Counted from the first letter of the stretch, positions 34,711-43,717 are shown. The stretch: DNA of 44,809 nucleotides from an uncultured Hungatella sp. (GCA_949879025.1 CATLBO010000016.1:1-44809); one strand, 5' to 3'. A program made the numbers and translations. The notes: generated by a model not told the origin, from the letters alone.

Positions 34711-36780
34711 ATGAGGTTTGAAAATCAGGATGCAATTAACAGGCAGGCTTTGTTTGCTGATGAGAATGAGGAATATCGTATTCCGGCGGAACCGGATGCC
34801 GGACAGGTTGTTACCCTGCGTTTTAGGACTGCCAGAGATAATATAGATGATGTGTATTATAAGGAGGATGGGGCGCCCCAGGAGACAGCCCTGACAAAAA
34901 CAGAGTCTGACGGCATGTTTGACTATTATGAATATAAAATGGAAGTGCCGGACAGGCCGGTAAAGTATCATTTTCGGATAGTGAAGGGGCAGGAGTGCTG
35001 TTACTATAATCGTCTGGGTGTGTGCCCGGAAGCCCAGCAATGCTTTGACTACTGCATTACGCCGGGATTCCACACGCCAGAGTGGGTCAAAGGCGCAGTA
35101 ATGTACCAGATTTTTGTAGACCGTTTCTGTAATGGAGATACCTCCAATGACGTGGTAGACTGGGAGTATGTATATATCGGCCAGCCGGTTCACCAGATTA
35201 AGGACTGGAGCCAGAATCCGTCTGCCATGGATGTAGGGTGTTTTTACGGCGGAGATCTGCAGGGAGTGTGGGACAAGCTGGACTATATAAAAGGGCTTGG
35301 GGTGGAAGTAATTTATTTTAATCCTCTTTTTGTTTCCCCGTCCAATCACAAGTATGACACTCAGGATTATGATCATATCGACCCCCATTACGGATGCATT
35401 GTAAAAGACGGAGGCAGCGTGACAGAACCTGGTGCGGCCGGCAATGAAGAGGCATCTAAATATCGCCTTCGCTCTGCAGATCCGGAGAATTTAAAAGCCA
35501 GTGATGAGTTTTTTGCCAGATTTGTGGCGGAAGTCCACCGCAGAGGGATGCGGGTGATCATGGACGGCGTGTTTAATCACTGCGGTTCTTTTAATAAATG
35601 GCTGGACAGAGAACAGATTTACAAGAACAGCGACTGCTATGAGCCAGGGGCCTATGTGTCAAAGGACAGCCCATACCACTCCTTTTTTAAATTTCATGAT
35701 GAAAACGCATGGCCAAATAACCCTCACTATGACGGATGGTGGGGCCATGATACACTTCCCAAACTGAATTACGAGGATTCTGAAAAGCTGTATGAATATG
35801 TTCTGAATATCGCAAAAAAATGGGTTTCCCCTCCTTTCAGCGTAGACGGCTGGCGTCTTGATGTGGCGGCGGATTTGGGGCATACCAGTGAATATAACCA
35901 TAAATTCTGGAAAGACTTCCGCAAGGCGGTAAAGGAGGCTAACCCAGATGCCGTCATTCTGGCGGAACACTACGGCGATCCCAGTAGCTGGCTTCATGGA
36001 GATCAGTGGGATACCGTAATGAATTATGATGCATTTATGGAGCCGGTGACCTGGTTTCTCACAGGCATGGAGAAGCACAGCGATGAGTACAATGAAAATA
36101 TGTACGGAAACGGCCATGCATTTTTTCACTCCATGTTTTACCACATGAGCAAAATGCAGACTCAGTCAGTGCAGATTTCCATGAATGAGTTGTCCAATCA
36201 CGATCACAGCCGTTTTCTTACCAGAACCAACCGGACTGTGGGACGTATCGGATCGGCAGGCCCGGAAGCGGCGGAACAGGGAATCAACAAAGGGATCTTT
36301 CGGGAGGCGGTGGTGATCCAGATGACATGGCCAGGGGCTCCTACCGTGTATTACGGCGATGAGGCAGGAGTATGCGGATGGACGGACCCGGATAACCGCA
36401 GAACGTATCCATGGGGCAGAGAGGATCTGGAACTGATAGAATTCCATAAATATATGATTTTCCTTCATAAATGGTGTCCGGCTTTGAGAAAAGGCTCTTT
36501 AAAACAGCTGATGGCAGACTACCAGTTTATCAGTTACGGCAGGTTTTCAGGCAGCAACCGATGCGTGGTGGCAATAAACAACAGTGACAGAGAAAGGGAA
36601 GTGAAGCTGCCGGTGTGGGAGCTTGGCATTTCAGATGAGGACATCCTGACACAGGTGGTGTGTACCAATGCAGAAGGATATGACGCAGGCTTTCGTGTCT
36701 ATGGGGTTGAGGAGGGAATGGCTGCCTTGACTATGGAACCTTACAGCGGAATTTTGCTGGTTTCCAACAAAAAAACTTGA
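34711..36780 (+). CDS. GH13 alpha-glucan hydrolase (neopullulanase / maltogenic amylase-like)
   Basis: The 689-aa cytoplasmic protein (no signal peptide) has an N-terminal beta-sandwich (about 1-120) and a GH13 barrel. The catalytic residues are D384 in DGWRLDVA, E419 in LAEHYG and the H497-D498 pair in LSNHDHSR; VMYQIFVDRFCNGD and VFNHCG are the usual early motifs. Its layout is that of cyclomaltodextrinase/neopullulanase enzymes that split maltodextrins and branched oligosaccharides. The start follows GGAAGGG by about 11 bases. It is transcribed alone and sits just upstream of two tRNA genes. Confidence 0.9.
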   Translation: MRFENQDAINRQALFADENEEYRIPAEPDAGQVVTLRFRTARDNIDDVYYKEDGAPQETALTKTESDGMFDYYEYKMEVPDRPVKYHFRIVKGQECCYYNRLGVCPEAQQCFDYCITPGFHTPEWVKGAVMYQIFVDRFCNGDTSNDVVDWEYVYIGQPVHQIKDWSQNPSAMDVGCFYGGDLQGVWDKLDYIKGLGVEVIYFNPLFVSPSNHKYDTQDYDHIDPHYGCIVKDGGSVTEPGAAGNEEASKYRLRSADPENLKASDEFFARFVAEVHRRGMRVIMDGVFNHCGSFNKWLDREQIYKNSDCYEPGAYVSKDSPYHSFFKFHDENAWPNNPHYDGWWGHDTLPKLNYEDSEKLYEYVLNIAKKWVSPPFSVDGWRLDVAADLGHTSEYNHKFWKDFRKAVKEANPDAVILAEHYGDPSSWLHGDQWDTVMNYDAFMEPVTWFLTGMEKHSDEYNENMYGNGHAFFHSMFYHMSKMQTQSVQISMNELSNHDHSRFLTRTNRTVGRIGSAGPEAAEQGINKGIFREAVVIQMTWPGAPTVYYGDEAGVCGWTDPDNRRTYPWGREDLELIEFHKYMIFLHKWCPALRKGSLKQLMADYQFISYGRFSGSNRCVVAINNSDREREVKLPVWELGISDEDILTQVVCTNAEGYDAGFRVYGVEEGMAALTMEPYSGILLVSNKKT

Positions 36781-36829
36781 TTTTTTGACGCAGCTGTGAT
36801 AATATAATTATTGCTTGTCAGTGTCATAT

Positions 36830-36911
36830 GGATGGGTTCCCGAGTGGCCAAAGGGGGCAGACTGTAAATCTGTTGCGATGCGCTTCGATGGTTCGAATCC
36901 ATCTCCATCCA
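36830..36911 (+). tRNA. tRNA-Tyr (GTA)
   Basis: The acceptor arm GGATGGG pairs with TCCATCC, the discriminator is A, and the anticodon stem GCAGA/TCTGT encloses the loop CTGTAAA with anticodon GTA. A long variable arm of the class II type and the T-loop GGTTCGAATCC are present. CCA is not encoded. A TATAAT lies at 36803-36808, but its -35 is unclear. Confidence 0.96.
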
Positions 36912-36936
36912 TTTTCCATCAGATGATGAGGGATAT

Positions 36937-37022
36937 GCCGCAGTGGCGGAACTGGCAGACGCACAGGACTTAAAATCCTGCGGGACTAATCTCCCGTGCC
37001 GGTTCGATTCCGGCCTGCGGCA
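36937..37022 (+). tRNA. tRNA-Leu (TAA)
   Basis: GCCGCAG pairs with CTGCGGC, the discriminator is A, and the anticodon stem CAGGA/TCCTG encloses CTTAAAA with anticodon TAA. A long variable arm and GGTTCGATTCC T-arm are present; CCA is not encoded. It is 25 nt after tRNA-Tyr and shares its transcript. Confidence 0.96.
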
Positions 37023-37026
37023 TTAA

Positions 37027-37053
37027 AAGGCTCCGGTTTTCCGGGGCTTTTTT
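37027..37053 (+). terminator. intrinsic terminator of the tRNA pair
   Basis: AAGGCTCCGG (37027-37036) pairs with CCGGGGCTTT (37041-37050), ten pairs with two G-U, a TTTT loop and a T tract. Confidence 0.9.
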
Positions 37054-37110
37054 GTATTTATGCTGCATAGTCCTGCAGATACACTGACAGCTTCGCACTG
37101 CATTTTTAAG

Positions 37111-37139
37111 TTGCACAGACATTTAAAATGTGATACTAT
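37111..37139 (+). promoter_or_regulatory. possible extended -10 promoter for the DUF4317 gene
   Basis: TTGCAC (37111-37116), a 17-bp spacer and TACTAT (37134-37139) preceded by TGA. Confidence 0.5.
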
Positions 37140-37214
37140 CAGATATATTTTGGTATTTGGCAATAGACAGACTCCGAGAGTACAGACGGTGATAAAGGAG
37201 GTAATGACAGCTAT

Positions 37215-38369
37215 ATGAATAAAAAAGAAGTTTCTGAAATCCGCAAACAGTATACGCCAGAACGATGCACGATTTCCCGGATATGCGGCTGCTACATAGA
37301 TGCTGAAAAAAACATAAAGACGGAACTGAAAGAGGCATTTTTGTCCCTTCCCGAAGATGATGCTTTTAAATATTTCACTATTTTTAAAAAAACCTTGTCA
37401 GGAACTCTGGGCCGCAATCTTCTGAATCTGGACTTTCCGTTGGAAGAGGAGAAGGAGGGCGGAGCACAGGAGTTCCTTTTAAAACTGCGGGACAGCCAGC
37501 TGAAAGACGACGAACTGATTCATCAGTTTTACAACAGGATCATAGAGAACTTTGAATACGGAGAAAATTATTATATTATCCTTATCCACGTGTCCTATGA
37601 TGTCCCAGGCAAGGCATCTGACGGCATGGAGATGTATGATGCTTCAGACAATGTGTATAACTATATTCTGTGCAGCATCTGCCCGGTGCATCTGTCAAAG
37701 CCGGGGCTTGGATATAATATTGAGAAAAACTGCATTGAGAACAGGATTCAGGACTGGGTTGTGGATCAGCCTGTAAAAGGCTTTCTGTTTCCATGCTTTA
37801 ACGATCGGTATACAGATATTCACAGTATTCTTTATTATACAAAAGATGCGGCCAAGATTCAGGAGGATTTCATTCAGAATATGTTTGGGTGCAGCCGTAT
37901 CCCTCTTGCAGCTGATACCCAGAAAGAAACATTTAATGCCCTTCTTTCCGATACTCTGGGAGAAGACTGTGATTATGACGTGATAAAGAATATCCATGAG
38001 ACTCTTAATACCAGGCTGGAGGAATTTAAAGATGAACCGGAGCCTTTGGAACTGGGCAAACAGGAGGTTCGCCGTCTTTTGGAGGACAGCGGGGTTTCGG
38101 ATGAGAAGCTGGAGGAATTTGATCAGCGCTATAACCAATGCGCCGGAGAAACTACTTCATTTCTTGCATCCAATATTGCCAATGCCAGAGGCTTCCATAT
38201 TGAGACAGCGGACGTGGTGGTTCAGGTGAAGCCAGAGGCGGCAGACTTGGTGGAAACCAGATTTATCGGCGGCCGCCAGTGCCTGGTTATTGCCATCAAC
38301 GAACATGTGGAGGTAAATGGGGTGAATGTGCGGGTTCTGCAGGACGAAAGTGAGGAAAAGGGTCTTTAA
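37215..38369 (+). CDS. DUF4317 family protein
   Basis: The 384-aa soluble protein of unknown function begins MNKKEVSEIRKQYTPERCTI and RICGCYIDAEK, which I recognise as DUF4317, a family largely from Clostridia. It has no signal peptide, membrane helix or obvious catalytic motif. Acidic patches (LEEEKEGG, EFKDEPEPLE) and a C-terminal strand-rich part (DVVVQVKPEAADLVETR; CLVIAINEHVEVNGVNV) are visible. AAAGGAGG precedes the start by 13 bases, a slightly long spacing. It is a one-gene unit ending at a hairpin. Confidence 0.85.
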   Translation: MNKKEVSEIRKQYTPERCTISRICGCYIDAEKNIKTELKEAFLSLPEDDAFKYFTIFKKTLSGTLGRNLLNLDFPLEEEKEGGAQEFLLKLRDSQLKDDELIHQFYNRIIENFEYGENYYIILIHVSYDVPGKASDGMEMYDASDNVYNYILCSICPVHLSKPGLGYNIEKNCIENRIQDWVVDQPVKGFLFPCFNDRYTDIHSILYYTKDAAKIQEDFIQNMFGCSRIPLAADTQKETFNALLSDTLGEDCDYDVIKNIHETLNTRLEEFKDEPEPLELGKQEVRRLLEDSGVSDEKLEEFDQRYNQCAGETTSFLASNIANARGFHIETADVVVQVKPEAADLVETRFIGGRQCLVIAINEHVEVNGVNVRVLQDESEEKGL

Positions 38370-38391
38370 GGCGCAGACTGTGACACCAGGC

Positions 38392-38430
38392 CCGGGAGAG
38401 ATCACAAAGATTTCTCCCGGTCTTTCTTTT
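38392..38430. terminator. terminator hairpin between convergent genes
   Basis: CCGGGAGA (38392-38399) pairs with TCTCCCGG (38413-38420), followed by TCTTTCTTTT on the plus strand. It terminates the DUF4317 gene and lies partly within the 3' end of the minus-strand gene. Confidence 0.7.
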
Positions 38431-39025
38431 CGTAATATTGAATCCACTCATCCAGGCTCCAAGGTTCATAGCCGGAGTACATGCAGAAACAATTTATCAT
38501 ATTGCAGGGAATAGAACGCTTATTGCCCTGAACATCCGTGATCACTGTTTGCCTGGTGATTTCCTGAAACTGTTCAATAAGTTTCTGGTCCTGGGTGTCA
38601 TGGACATGGCCATAAAGCATATAAGTTTTAGGAAAGCCCTTTGCGCTAAGGCGGTACTGCCCGTTATAGCACATGATAGGGTAGTGGCAGAGAACCACTT
38701 TCCGGTTATTATCAGACAGTTCTGCATATGGCTTTATCCATATAAACCTGGAGGCATTGACAGCTTTGTTTTTCAGAAACCTGTCATGATTGCCTTGGAT
38801 CAGGTAAAGCTTTCCGCACAGCTGCTGTAAAAGGCTATTGGTCTCTTCTGCATTGCCCCAGGACAGATCTCCGATAATAACCACCTCATCTTTTTTTCGG
38901 ACTTTTTTGTTCCATTTTTCAATCATGTATGCATTCATCTGCTGTACGCTTTCAAATCCTCTCCTGTCCATTTGATCATTTAAGGCAGCATGGAAAAAAT
39001 GCGTGTCTGCAATATAATATCTCAT
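38402..39025 (-). CDS. calcineurin-like metallophosphoesterase
   Basis: The 207-aa cytoplasmic protein has the full two-metal phosphoesterase motif set: DTHFFH near the N-terminus, GDLSWG, GNHD, CHYP and GHVHDT. This subgroup often carries the AINDTHF-type start and has no assigned substrate; phosphodiester or phosphomonoester hydrolysis is expected. The start at 39025 is chosen because GGAGG lies just upstream on the minus strand. The last codons run into the terminator hairpin shared with DUF4317. Confidence 0.88.
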   Translation of the reverse strand: MRYYIADTHFFHAALNDQMDRRGFESVQQMNAYMIEKWNKKVRKKDEVVIIGDLSWGNAEETNSLLQQLCGKLYLIQGNHDRFLKNKAVNASRFIWIKPYAELSDNNRKVVLCHYPIMCYNGQYRLSAKGFPKTYMLYGHVHDTQDQKLIEQFQEITRQTVITDVQGNKRSIPCNMINCFCMYSGYEPWSLDEWIQYYEKKDREKSL

Positions 39026-39199
39026 AAGGCCTCCTGCTTTCCGCCGGTTATTTCCAACTCTCAGACGCATAAGATGTGATATTTGAATTATACATGGAAT
39101 ACTGGAAAAAAGCGAGTGATTCTGGTATGGCATTATCCGGATCTTTGGCAGGGAGTAAAAAGACTTATACCCATACCCAGTGGGAATAGAGAAAAGATC

Positions 39200-39228
39200 T
39201 TGACGGAAAGTTTTTTATTTGATATGGT
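39200..39228 (+). promoter_or_regulatory. sigma-A promoter for the GntR regulator
   Basis: TTGACG (39200-39205), a 17-bp spacer and TATGGT (39223-39228). It is followed at 39227-39235 by GTTATAAAT, also found in the palindrome ahead of the kinase gene. The remaining bases from 39026 to 39199 show nothing I can assign. Confidence 0.65.
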
Positions 39229-39276
39229 TATAAATAAGTATTATGACTATTATCATATGAAAAAGAGGAATGTACA

Positions 39277-40002
39277 TTGAAAGAGAATAATTATGTTCCT
39301 ATGTATCAGCAGATTAAAGCAGCAATAAAAAACTCCATTGATGACGGGACATATAAGTCAAGGGAGAAGATACCTTCAGAGCCGGAACTTTGTCATGAGT
39401 ATGGCGCAAGCCGGATTACGGTTCGCCGTGCAGTGGAAGAATTATGCAATGAAGGGTATCTCATTAAAATGCAGGGGCGAGGTACTTTTGTCAGCATGGG
39501 GCGCGTTCATCGGAAGTTTACAGGTGTTGCCACCAGGGTCAGAAGCTTTACCCAGGCCTGCCAGGATGAGGGAATGGTTGCCGGAGGCAAAGTACTGGAG
39601 CGGCAGATTGTTCCGGTCCGCAAGGATGAGCAGGAATTTTTTCAGTTGGAAGAAGATGCGCTGCTGGTGTATATTCAGCGTATCCGTACTGCAGATGGTC
39701 AGACGATGATGCTGGAAAGCCATTTTTTTCCGTATAATGAGTTTAGGGGGCTGCTGAATATGGATCTTCAGGATGTTTCCCTTTTTTCCAAGGTTGAGGA
39801 GGCGTATGGACGTAAATTTACCAGTTCCTACCGCTCCACATTGGAAGTTACAAAGGCATCAGCAGACATTGCCCAAAAGATGGGGATTCCCTTAAATGAA
39901 CCTTTATTTTTTTTAAATGTGTATTTTCTGGATCAGTATGAAAAAACATTATGTATTGGCCGCCAATACTATGTGGGCAGCCGATATATGTTTATTCTGT
40001 GA
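39277..40002 (+). CDS. GntR family transcriptional regulator (HutC/UTRA subfamily)
   Basis: The 241-aa regulator has an N-terminal winged helix (about 5-75: PMYQQIKAAIKNSI, KIPSEPELCHEYGASRITVRRAVEEL at 39373-39450, GRGTFVS) and a C-terminal UTRA ligand domain (about 90-235). HutC-type regulators usually repress nearby catabolic genes until a small phosphorylated or amino-sugar-like ligand binds. It starts at TTG, nine bases after AAAGAGG. It is transcribed toward, and separated by a strong terminator from, the kinase operon it probably controls. Confidence 0.92.
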   Translation: MKENNYVPMYQQIKAAIKNSIDDGTYKSREKIPSEPELCHEYGASRITVRRAVEELCNEGYLIKMQGRGTFVSMGRVHRKFTGVATRVRSFTQACQDEGMVAGGKVLERQIVPVRKDEQEFFQLEEDALLVYIQRIRTADGQTMMLESHFFPYNEFRGLLNMDLQDVSLFSKVEEAYGRKFTSSYRSTLEVTKASADIAQKMGIPLNEPLFFLNVYFLDQYEKTLCIGRQYYVGSRYMFIL

Positions 40003-40025
40003 GGAAAATAAACTGGCCTTTTTCA

Positions 40026-40066
40026 TAACGGGTCGGACTTTTTTTAAGTCCGGCCCGTTATTTTTT
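40026..40066 (+). terminator. strong intrinsic terminator after the GntR gene
   Basis: A 15-bp stem, 40026-40040 with 40046-40060, with one G-U pair and a 5-T loop, followed by TTTTTT (40061-40066). Confidence 0.95.
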
Positions 40067-40118
40067 ACTATTACGTGGAAAAATACAAAATAAAAGTGTA
40101 GAAAACCACAAAAATATA

Positions 40119-40147
40119 TTGACTTTTTGACAGATAAATAATAAAAT
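40119..40147 (+). promoter_or_regulatory. sigma-A promoter of the kinase-transporter operon
   Basis: TTGACT (40119-40124), a 17-bp spacer and TAAAAT (40142-40147). An overlapping TTGACA (40127-40132) has no matching -10. Confidence 0.7.
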
Positions 40148-40169
40148 GTAAACAAGCATAATAAACATC

Positions 40170-40181
40170 TATAACGTTATA
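40170..40181. promoter_or_regulatory. candidate GntR operator palindrome
   Basis: The perfect 12-bp palindrome TATAACGTTATA lies between the promoter and ribosome site of the kinase gene. Its right half plus flank, GTTATAAAT, recurs ahead of the GntR gene at 39227-39235. The position just downstream of the transcript start suits a repressor. Confidence 0.55.
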
Positions 40182-40201
40182 AATTAAAAGGAGATGACAT
40201 T

Positions 40202-41017
40202 ATGGTAAAATTTGCCGCTGCGGGGTATGTCTGTATAGATTATTATCCGGATTTTGATAATCGCTATTATGTAACCGGAAACGGAGTTGATGTTCTGTTT
40301 AACTTGCTGGATATGAGGCATGATATACAGTCTTCCATGGTATCAGCGGTTTCAGATGATGAATATGGAAAAGCAGCTGTAAAGGAATTTAGGGAAAGAA
40401 GTATTGACTGCTCTCATTTGGATATTATTCCGGGAGGGGAGACGCCTAAAGTCCCGCTGCACCTTATTCATAATGATCGGATTCATGGAAAACCTGTGCG
40501 GGGGATTATGCAGGACTATGAGTTTTCCGATGAGGCCATTGATTTTATTTGCACTCACCAGATGATGCATACAGATTTTACCGGAAAGCTGAATCTGCGG
40601 CTGCCTGAAATCCGCAAAAGGGGGGTGAAGGTGTTTTTTGATTTAAGTAATGCGCTGGATCATCCGGATATGAAATTTGTGCTGAGCAACATAGACTGCG
40701 GGCTGGTTTCTTTTGGAGATGATATGGAAAGAGGAAAGGATTTCCTTTCCTATGCAGTCAGCCTTGGGGCCAAGCTTATGATAGCAACATTTGGAGAGAA
40801 AGGGGCCCTGGCATATGATGGCGGAAAGTTTTATAAAGGGGAGATTACTTCGGTACAGCAGGTGGTAAATACTGTGGGAGCAGGAGATTCTTATTTTGCA
40901 GGTTTTATATCCGGGCTTATTGACGGGAAATCCATACCAGACTGCATGAATGAAGGGGCCAAAAGGTCTGCCAAGATAATTTCGGTTTTTGAACCATATT
41001 TAAAGACGAATAAATAA
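40202..41017 (+). CDS. PfkB family sugar kinase, fructoselysine 6-kinase-like
   Basis: The 271-aa kinase has the PfkB fold with the end motif TVGAGDSYFAGF, D229 being the catalytic base. The N-terminal GYVCIDYYPDF, a GN-V-V/L-N-L stretch, and HNDRIHGKPVRGIMQDYEFSD (40468-40530) resemble FrlD, which phosphorylates fructoselysine at C6. No deglycase (FrlB-type SIS protein) is present, so the exact fructosamine substrate, or whether it is one, is open. The ribosome site is AAAAGGAGATG. First gene of an operon with hydrolase, YjbQ and amino acid transporter genes. Confidence 0.82.
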   Translation: MVKFAAAGYVCIDYYPDFDNRYYVTGNGVDVLFNLLDMRHDIQSSMVSAVSDDEYGKAAVKEFRERSIDCSHLDIIPGGETPKVPLHLIHNDRIHGKPVRGIMQDYEFSDEAIDFICTHQMMHTDFTGKLNLRLPEIRKRGVKVFFDLSNALDHPDMKFVLSNIDCGLVSFGDDMERGKDFLSYAVSLGAKLMIATFGEKGALAYDGGKFYKGEITSVQQVVNTVGAGDSYFAGFISGLIDGKSIPDCMNEGAKRSAKIISVFEPYLKTNK

Positions 41018-41038
41018 TAAAAAAAGGAGCAAGTTGAT

Positions 41039-41890
41039 ATGGTGATCGATATTCATACACATCCGTTGTTATTTGATGAAATTAATGAAAACAGAGACGA
41101 CCTGCTGTTTCGTAAAGAGCAGTTTGGCGTGTTCAAGTCTGGGATTGTTCCAGTGGATTTTGAGCTGAGACTGCTGGAAGACGCCGGGATTGACAAGGCG
41201 GTACTTCTGCCGGAAGACTATTCTGCAGAGGCTGGACGAGCTATTATCAGCAACGACGAGATGGTACGTATTGTTAACAGAAGCCCGGAGCATTTTATTG
41301 GATTTGCAGGGATTGATCCAAGAAGAGAGGACGCAGAGAAAGAACTGATTAGGGCTTTTGATGAGCTGAAGCTTGCAGGGCTTAAGCTGAATCTTTCCAG
41401 GCTGCATATGTACCCGGATGACTCCAGTCTGGCACCGATTTATGAGATCTGTGAGAAGAAAAATAAGCCTATCATGTTTCATGCAGGGTACAGCTGGGAG
41501 CCAAACACTCCTGCCAAATATTCGGAGCCGATCCGGTTTGAGGATGTTGCAGTAAATTATCCGGACCTCCGCTTCTGCCTGGCACATATGGGATGGCCCT
41601 GGTGGGAAGAAACCATTATGATGCTTATGAAGTACCCTAACGTGTACGCAGACACATCCATGGTATATATGGATTCCCCTAAAAATTACTATTCCCATCT
41701 GTTCTCTGTAAATATGAATCTGAACTGGCTGCAGAACTGCTTCCAGGACAAGGTAATGTTTGGATCGAATAATCCCAGATTCCGCCATGTGAGAAGCCTG
41801 GCCGGAATGAAAGAACTTCCTCTTCGCCAGGATGTTCGGGATGCTGTTTTTGGAGGGAATGCAATTCGTTTCCTTGGATTGGAGGGTTAA
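41039..41890 (+). CDS. amidohydrolase family (PF04909-like) protein
   Basis: The 283-aa TIM-barrel hydrolase has the metal-binding IDIHTHP start, a GLKLNLSR strand, FHAGYSW, and LAHMGWPWWEE. The late motif that normally reads GSDxP or GTDYP is GSNNP here, so the usual catalytic, metal-binding Asp is N244. The protein may use another residue, do different chemistry or bind without hydrolysis. Relatives decarboxylate or hydrolyse small carboxylates and amides. The start follows AAAAAGGAGC by nine bases. It lies between the kinase and yjbQ. Confidence 0.82.
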   Translation: MVIDIHTHPLLFDEINENRDDLLFRKEQFGVFKSGIVPVDFELRLLEDAGIDKAVLLPEDYSAEAGRAIISNDEMVRIVNRSPEHFIGFAGIDPRREDAEKELIRAFDELKLAGLKLNLSRLHMYPDDSSLAPIYEICEKKNKPIMFHAGYSWEPNTPAKYSEPIRFEDVAVNYPDLRFCLAHMGWPWWEETIMMLMKYPNVYADTSMVYMDSPKNYYSHLFSVNMNLNWLQNCFQDKVMFGSNNPRFRHVRSLAGMKELPLRQDVRDAVFGGNAIRFLGLEG

Positions 41891-41891
41891 T

Positions 41892-42323
41892 ATGATTAAA
41901 TTATATGAGAGACAGCTGGAGACACATAAGGAATTTGAGATGATTAACATTACTGCTGACGTAAGGAAGGCAGTGGAAGAAAGCGGAATTAAAAACGGTA
42001 TCGTAGCAGTGATTACGAAACATACGACTACAGGCATTATGGTCAATGAAGCACTTCCATGTGTGGAAAAGGATATTGAAATACTGCTGGATCGTCTGGT
42101 GCCAAATGATTACCCGTATGTACATACCCATATGCTGCCGACTTACGGCACATGTTCAGGAAATGCCCCCGGACATTTAAAATCCCTGCTTGCAGGTAAC
42201 CACTGCATGTTCCCTGTAATCGACGGACAGATGCGTACTGGCGGAGAGCAGAACATTTATTTTGCGGAACTGGATGGTCTGCAGATACGCAGTTACTTTA
42301 TAGAGATAATGGGAGAGGGATAA
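41892..42323 (+). CDS. YjbQ / UPF0047 family protein
   Basis: The 143-aa beta-rich protein shows family motifs TKHTTTGIMVNE, a D-x-x-x-x-L-x-x-LVP stretch, YVHTH, GNAPGHLKSLLAGN and FAELDG. Family members are called secondary thiamine-phosphate synthases because E. coli YjbQ has weak activity; the real role is unsettled. The usual LGTWQ motif is altered here (TGGEQ). The start at 41892 follows GGAGGG, directly after the amidohydrolase stop. Linkage to a sugar kinase points to a catabolic role in this locus. Confidence 0.85.
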   Translation: MIKLYERQLETHKEFEMINITADVRKAVEESGIKNGIVAVITKHTTTGIMVNEALPCVEKDIEILLDRLVPNDYPYVHTHMLPTYGTCSGNAPGHLKSLLAGNHCMFPVIDGQMRTGGEQNIYFAELDGLQIRSYFIEIMGEG

Positions 42324-42327
42324 TCAT

Positions 42328-42981
42328 ATGATTCTTGGAATGGATTTTACCTTTTTAAATAAATATTGGTTTTACTATGCAAATGGATTAAAGCTGACGC
42401 TTCAGCTTGCCTTTTGGACATTAATTTTAGCTTCAATAATCGGGATTGCCATGGGAATGGTACGTGCCCAGAATTATAAATTTATCAGCCTGATTATTGA
42501 CGGTTTTATAAATTTTATACGCGGCATTCCGATTATGGTGCAGGTGTTCATCGTGTACTATGGGATTGCCAGTCAGCTGCCGCAGTTTTGGGCTGCCGTT
42601 GCGTCTCTGAGCGTGAACAGCTCAGTTTACATCGCAGAACATACGCGGGCCGGAATGCAGGCGGTAAATAAGGGACAGATGGAGGCGGCCCGATGTATCG
42701 GGATGTCAAAACTGGAAGCAAACTGGTACATTATAATCCCACAGGCAATTAAAAATATCCTGCCTTCTCTTTGTAATGAATTTATTCTGCTGATTAAAAA
42801 TACATCCATTGTATCCGTAATTGCGCTTCATGAGCTGACATACACATCCAATTCCGTAAGGGCAAATACTTTTTTGGCTTATGAACCATTAATTGTTACA
42901 GCAGTGATTTATTTTGTTATTACTTATACAATTAAGAAGCTGGTTGGGATACTGGAGAGGAGGCTTCATGCACATGACTAA
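42328..42981 (+). CDS. polar amino acid ABC transporter permease
   Basis: The 217-aa HisM/GlnP-type permease has five or so membrane helices, [17 protein letters not shown] at the N-terminus, [16 protein letters not shown], and the ATPase-contact loop [30 protein letters not shown] (42682-42771). It should form a homodimer, since only one permease gene is present. It starts 5 nt after yjbQ behind GGGAGAGGG and overlaps the ATPase gene. Confidence 0.93.
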   Translation: MILGMDFTFLNKYWFYYANGLKLTLQLAFWTLILASIIGIAMGMVRAQNYKFISLIIDGFINFIRGIPIMVQVFIVYYGIASQLPQFWAAVASLSVNSSVYIAEHTRAGMQAVNKGQMEAARCIGMSKLEANWYIIIPQAIKNILPSLCNEFILLIKNTSIVSVIALHELTYTSNSVRANTFLAYEPLIVTAVIYFVITYTIKKLVGILERRLHAHD

Positions 42982-43717
42982 GGAAAAAGATGTTATTATC
43001 CAGGTAAAGGGACTGAAAAAGAGTTTCGGAAGCCTGGAGGTGCTTAAAGGCCTGGATGTGGAAATCGATCGCGGAGAGGTGGTAGTAGTAATTGGCCCGT
43101 CAGGTTCCGGAAAATCTACTTTCTTAAGATGCCTGAATCTGCTGGAATCTCCCACAGCCGGCGATATTTTGTTTCATGGGAAATCTATTCTGGGCAAAGG
43201 CCTGAATCTGGATGAATATCGGGAAAAGTTTGGCATGGTATTCCAGCTGTTTAACTTGTTTGAAAACTTAAGCGTACTGGATAATGTGACAATTGGCCCA
43301 AGAAAAGTTAAAAAGATTCCCAAGGAGGAAGCTGAGAAGCAGGCCATGGGACTGCTGAAAAGGGTTGGGCTTGATAACAAAGCCGATGCATATCCGTCCC
43401 AGCTGTCCGGCGGACAGAAACAGAGAGTGGCCATAGCCCGGACCCTGGCAATGGAGCCGGAGGTTATTCTGTTTGACGAGGCAACTTCGGCATTGGACCC
43501 TGAAATGGTGGGAGAGGTTCTTCAAATAATGCGGCAGCTGGCAGAGGATGGCATGACCATGGTAGTCGTAACCCACGAAATGGGATTTGCAAGGGAAGTA
43601 GGGGACAGGCTGATCTTTATGGACGGCGGATATATTGTGGAGGAAGGCGATCCAAAGAATGTGATAGCCAATCCCCAACATCAGAGGACGAAAAATTTCC
43701 TAAGTAAAATGCTGTAG
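42974..43717 (+). CDS. polar amino acid ABC transporter ATPase
   Basis: The 247-aa HisP/GlnQ-type ATPase has Walker [11 protein letters not shown]-loop MVFQLFNLF, signature LSGGQKQR, Walker [15 protein letters not shown] and switch [11 protein letters not shown] prefer the ATG at 42974, ten bases after AGGAGG; the ATG at 42968, only four bases from it, is in frame and adds two residues. It overlaps the permease by 8 nt. Confidence 0.93.
   Translation: MTKEKDVIIQVKGLKKSFGSLEVLKGLDVEIDRGEVVVVIGPSGSGKSTFLRCLNLLESPTAGDILFHGKSILGKGLNLDEYREKFGMVFQLFNLFENLSVLDNVTIGPRKVKKIPKEEAEKQAMGLLKRVGLDNKADAYPSQLSGGQKQRVAIARTLAMEPEVILFDEATSALDPEMVGEVLQIMRQLAEDGMTMVVVTHEMGFAREVGDRLIFMDGGYIVEEGDPKNVIANPQHQRTKNFLSKML

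Noticed and set aside
39083-39280. 65-aa frame before the GntR gene
   Set aside because: No ribosome site, and it covers the GntR promoter and start.
41069-42046. 325-aa minus-strand frame across the amidohydrolase and yjbQ genes
   Set aside because: It is antisense to two genes with clear motifs and has no ribosome site or recognisable domain.
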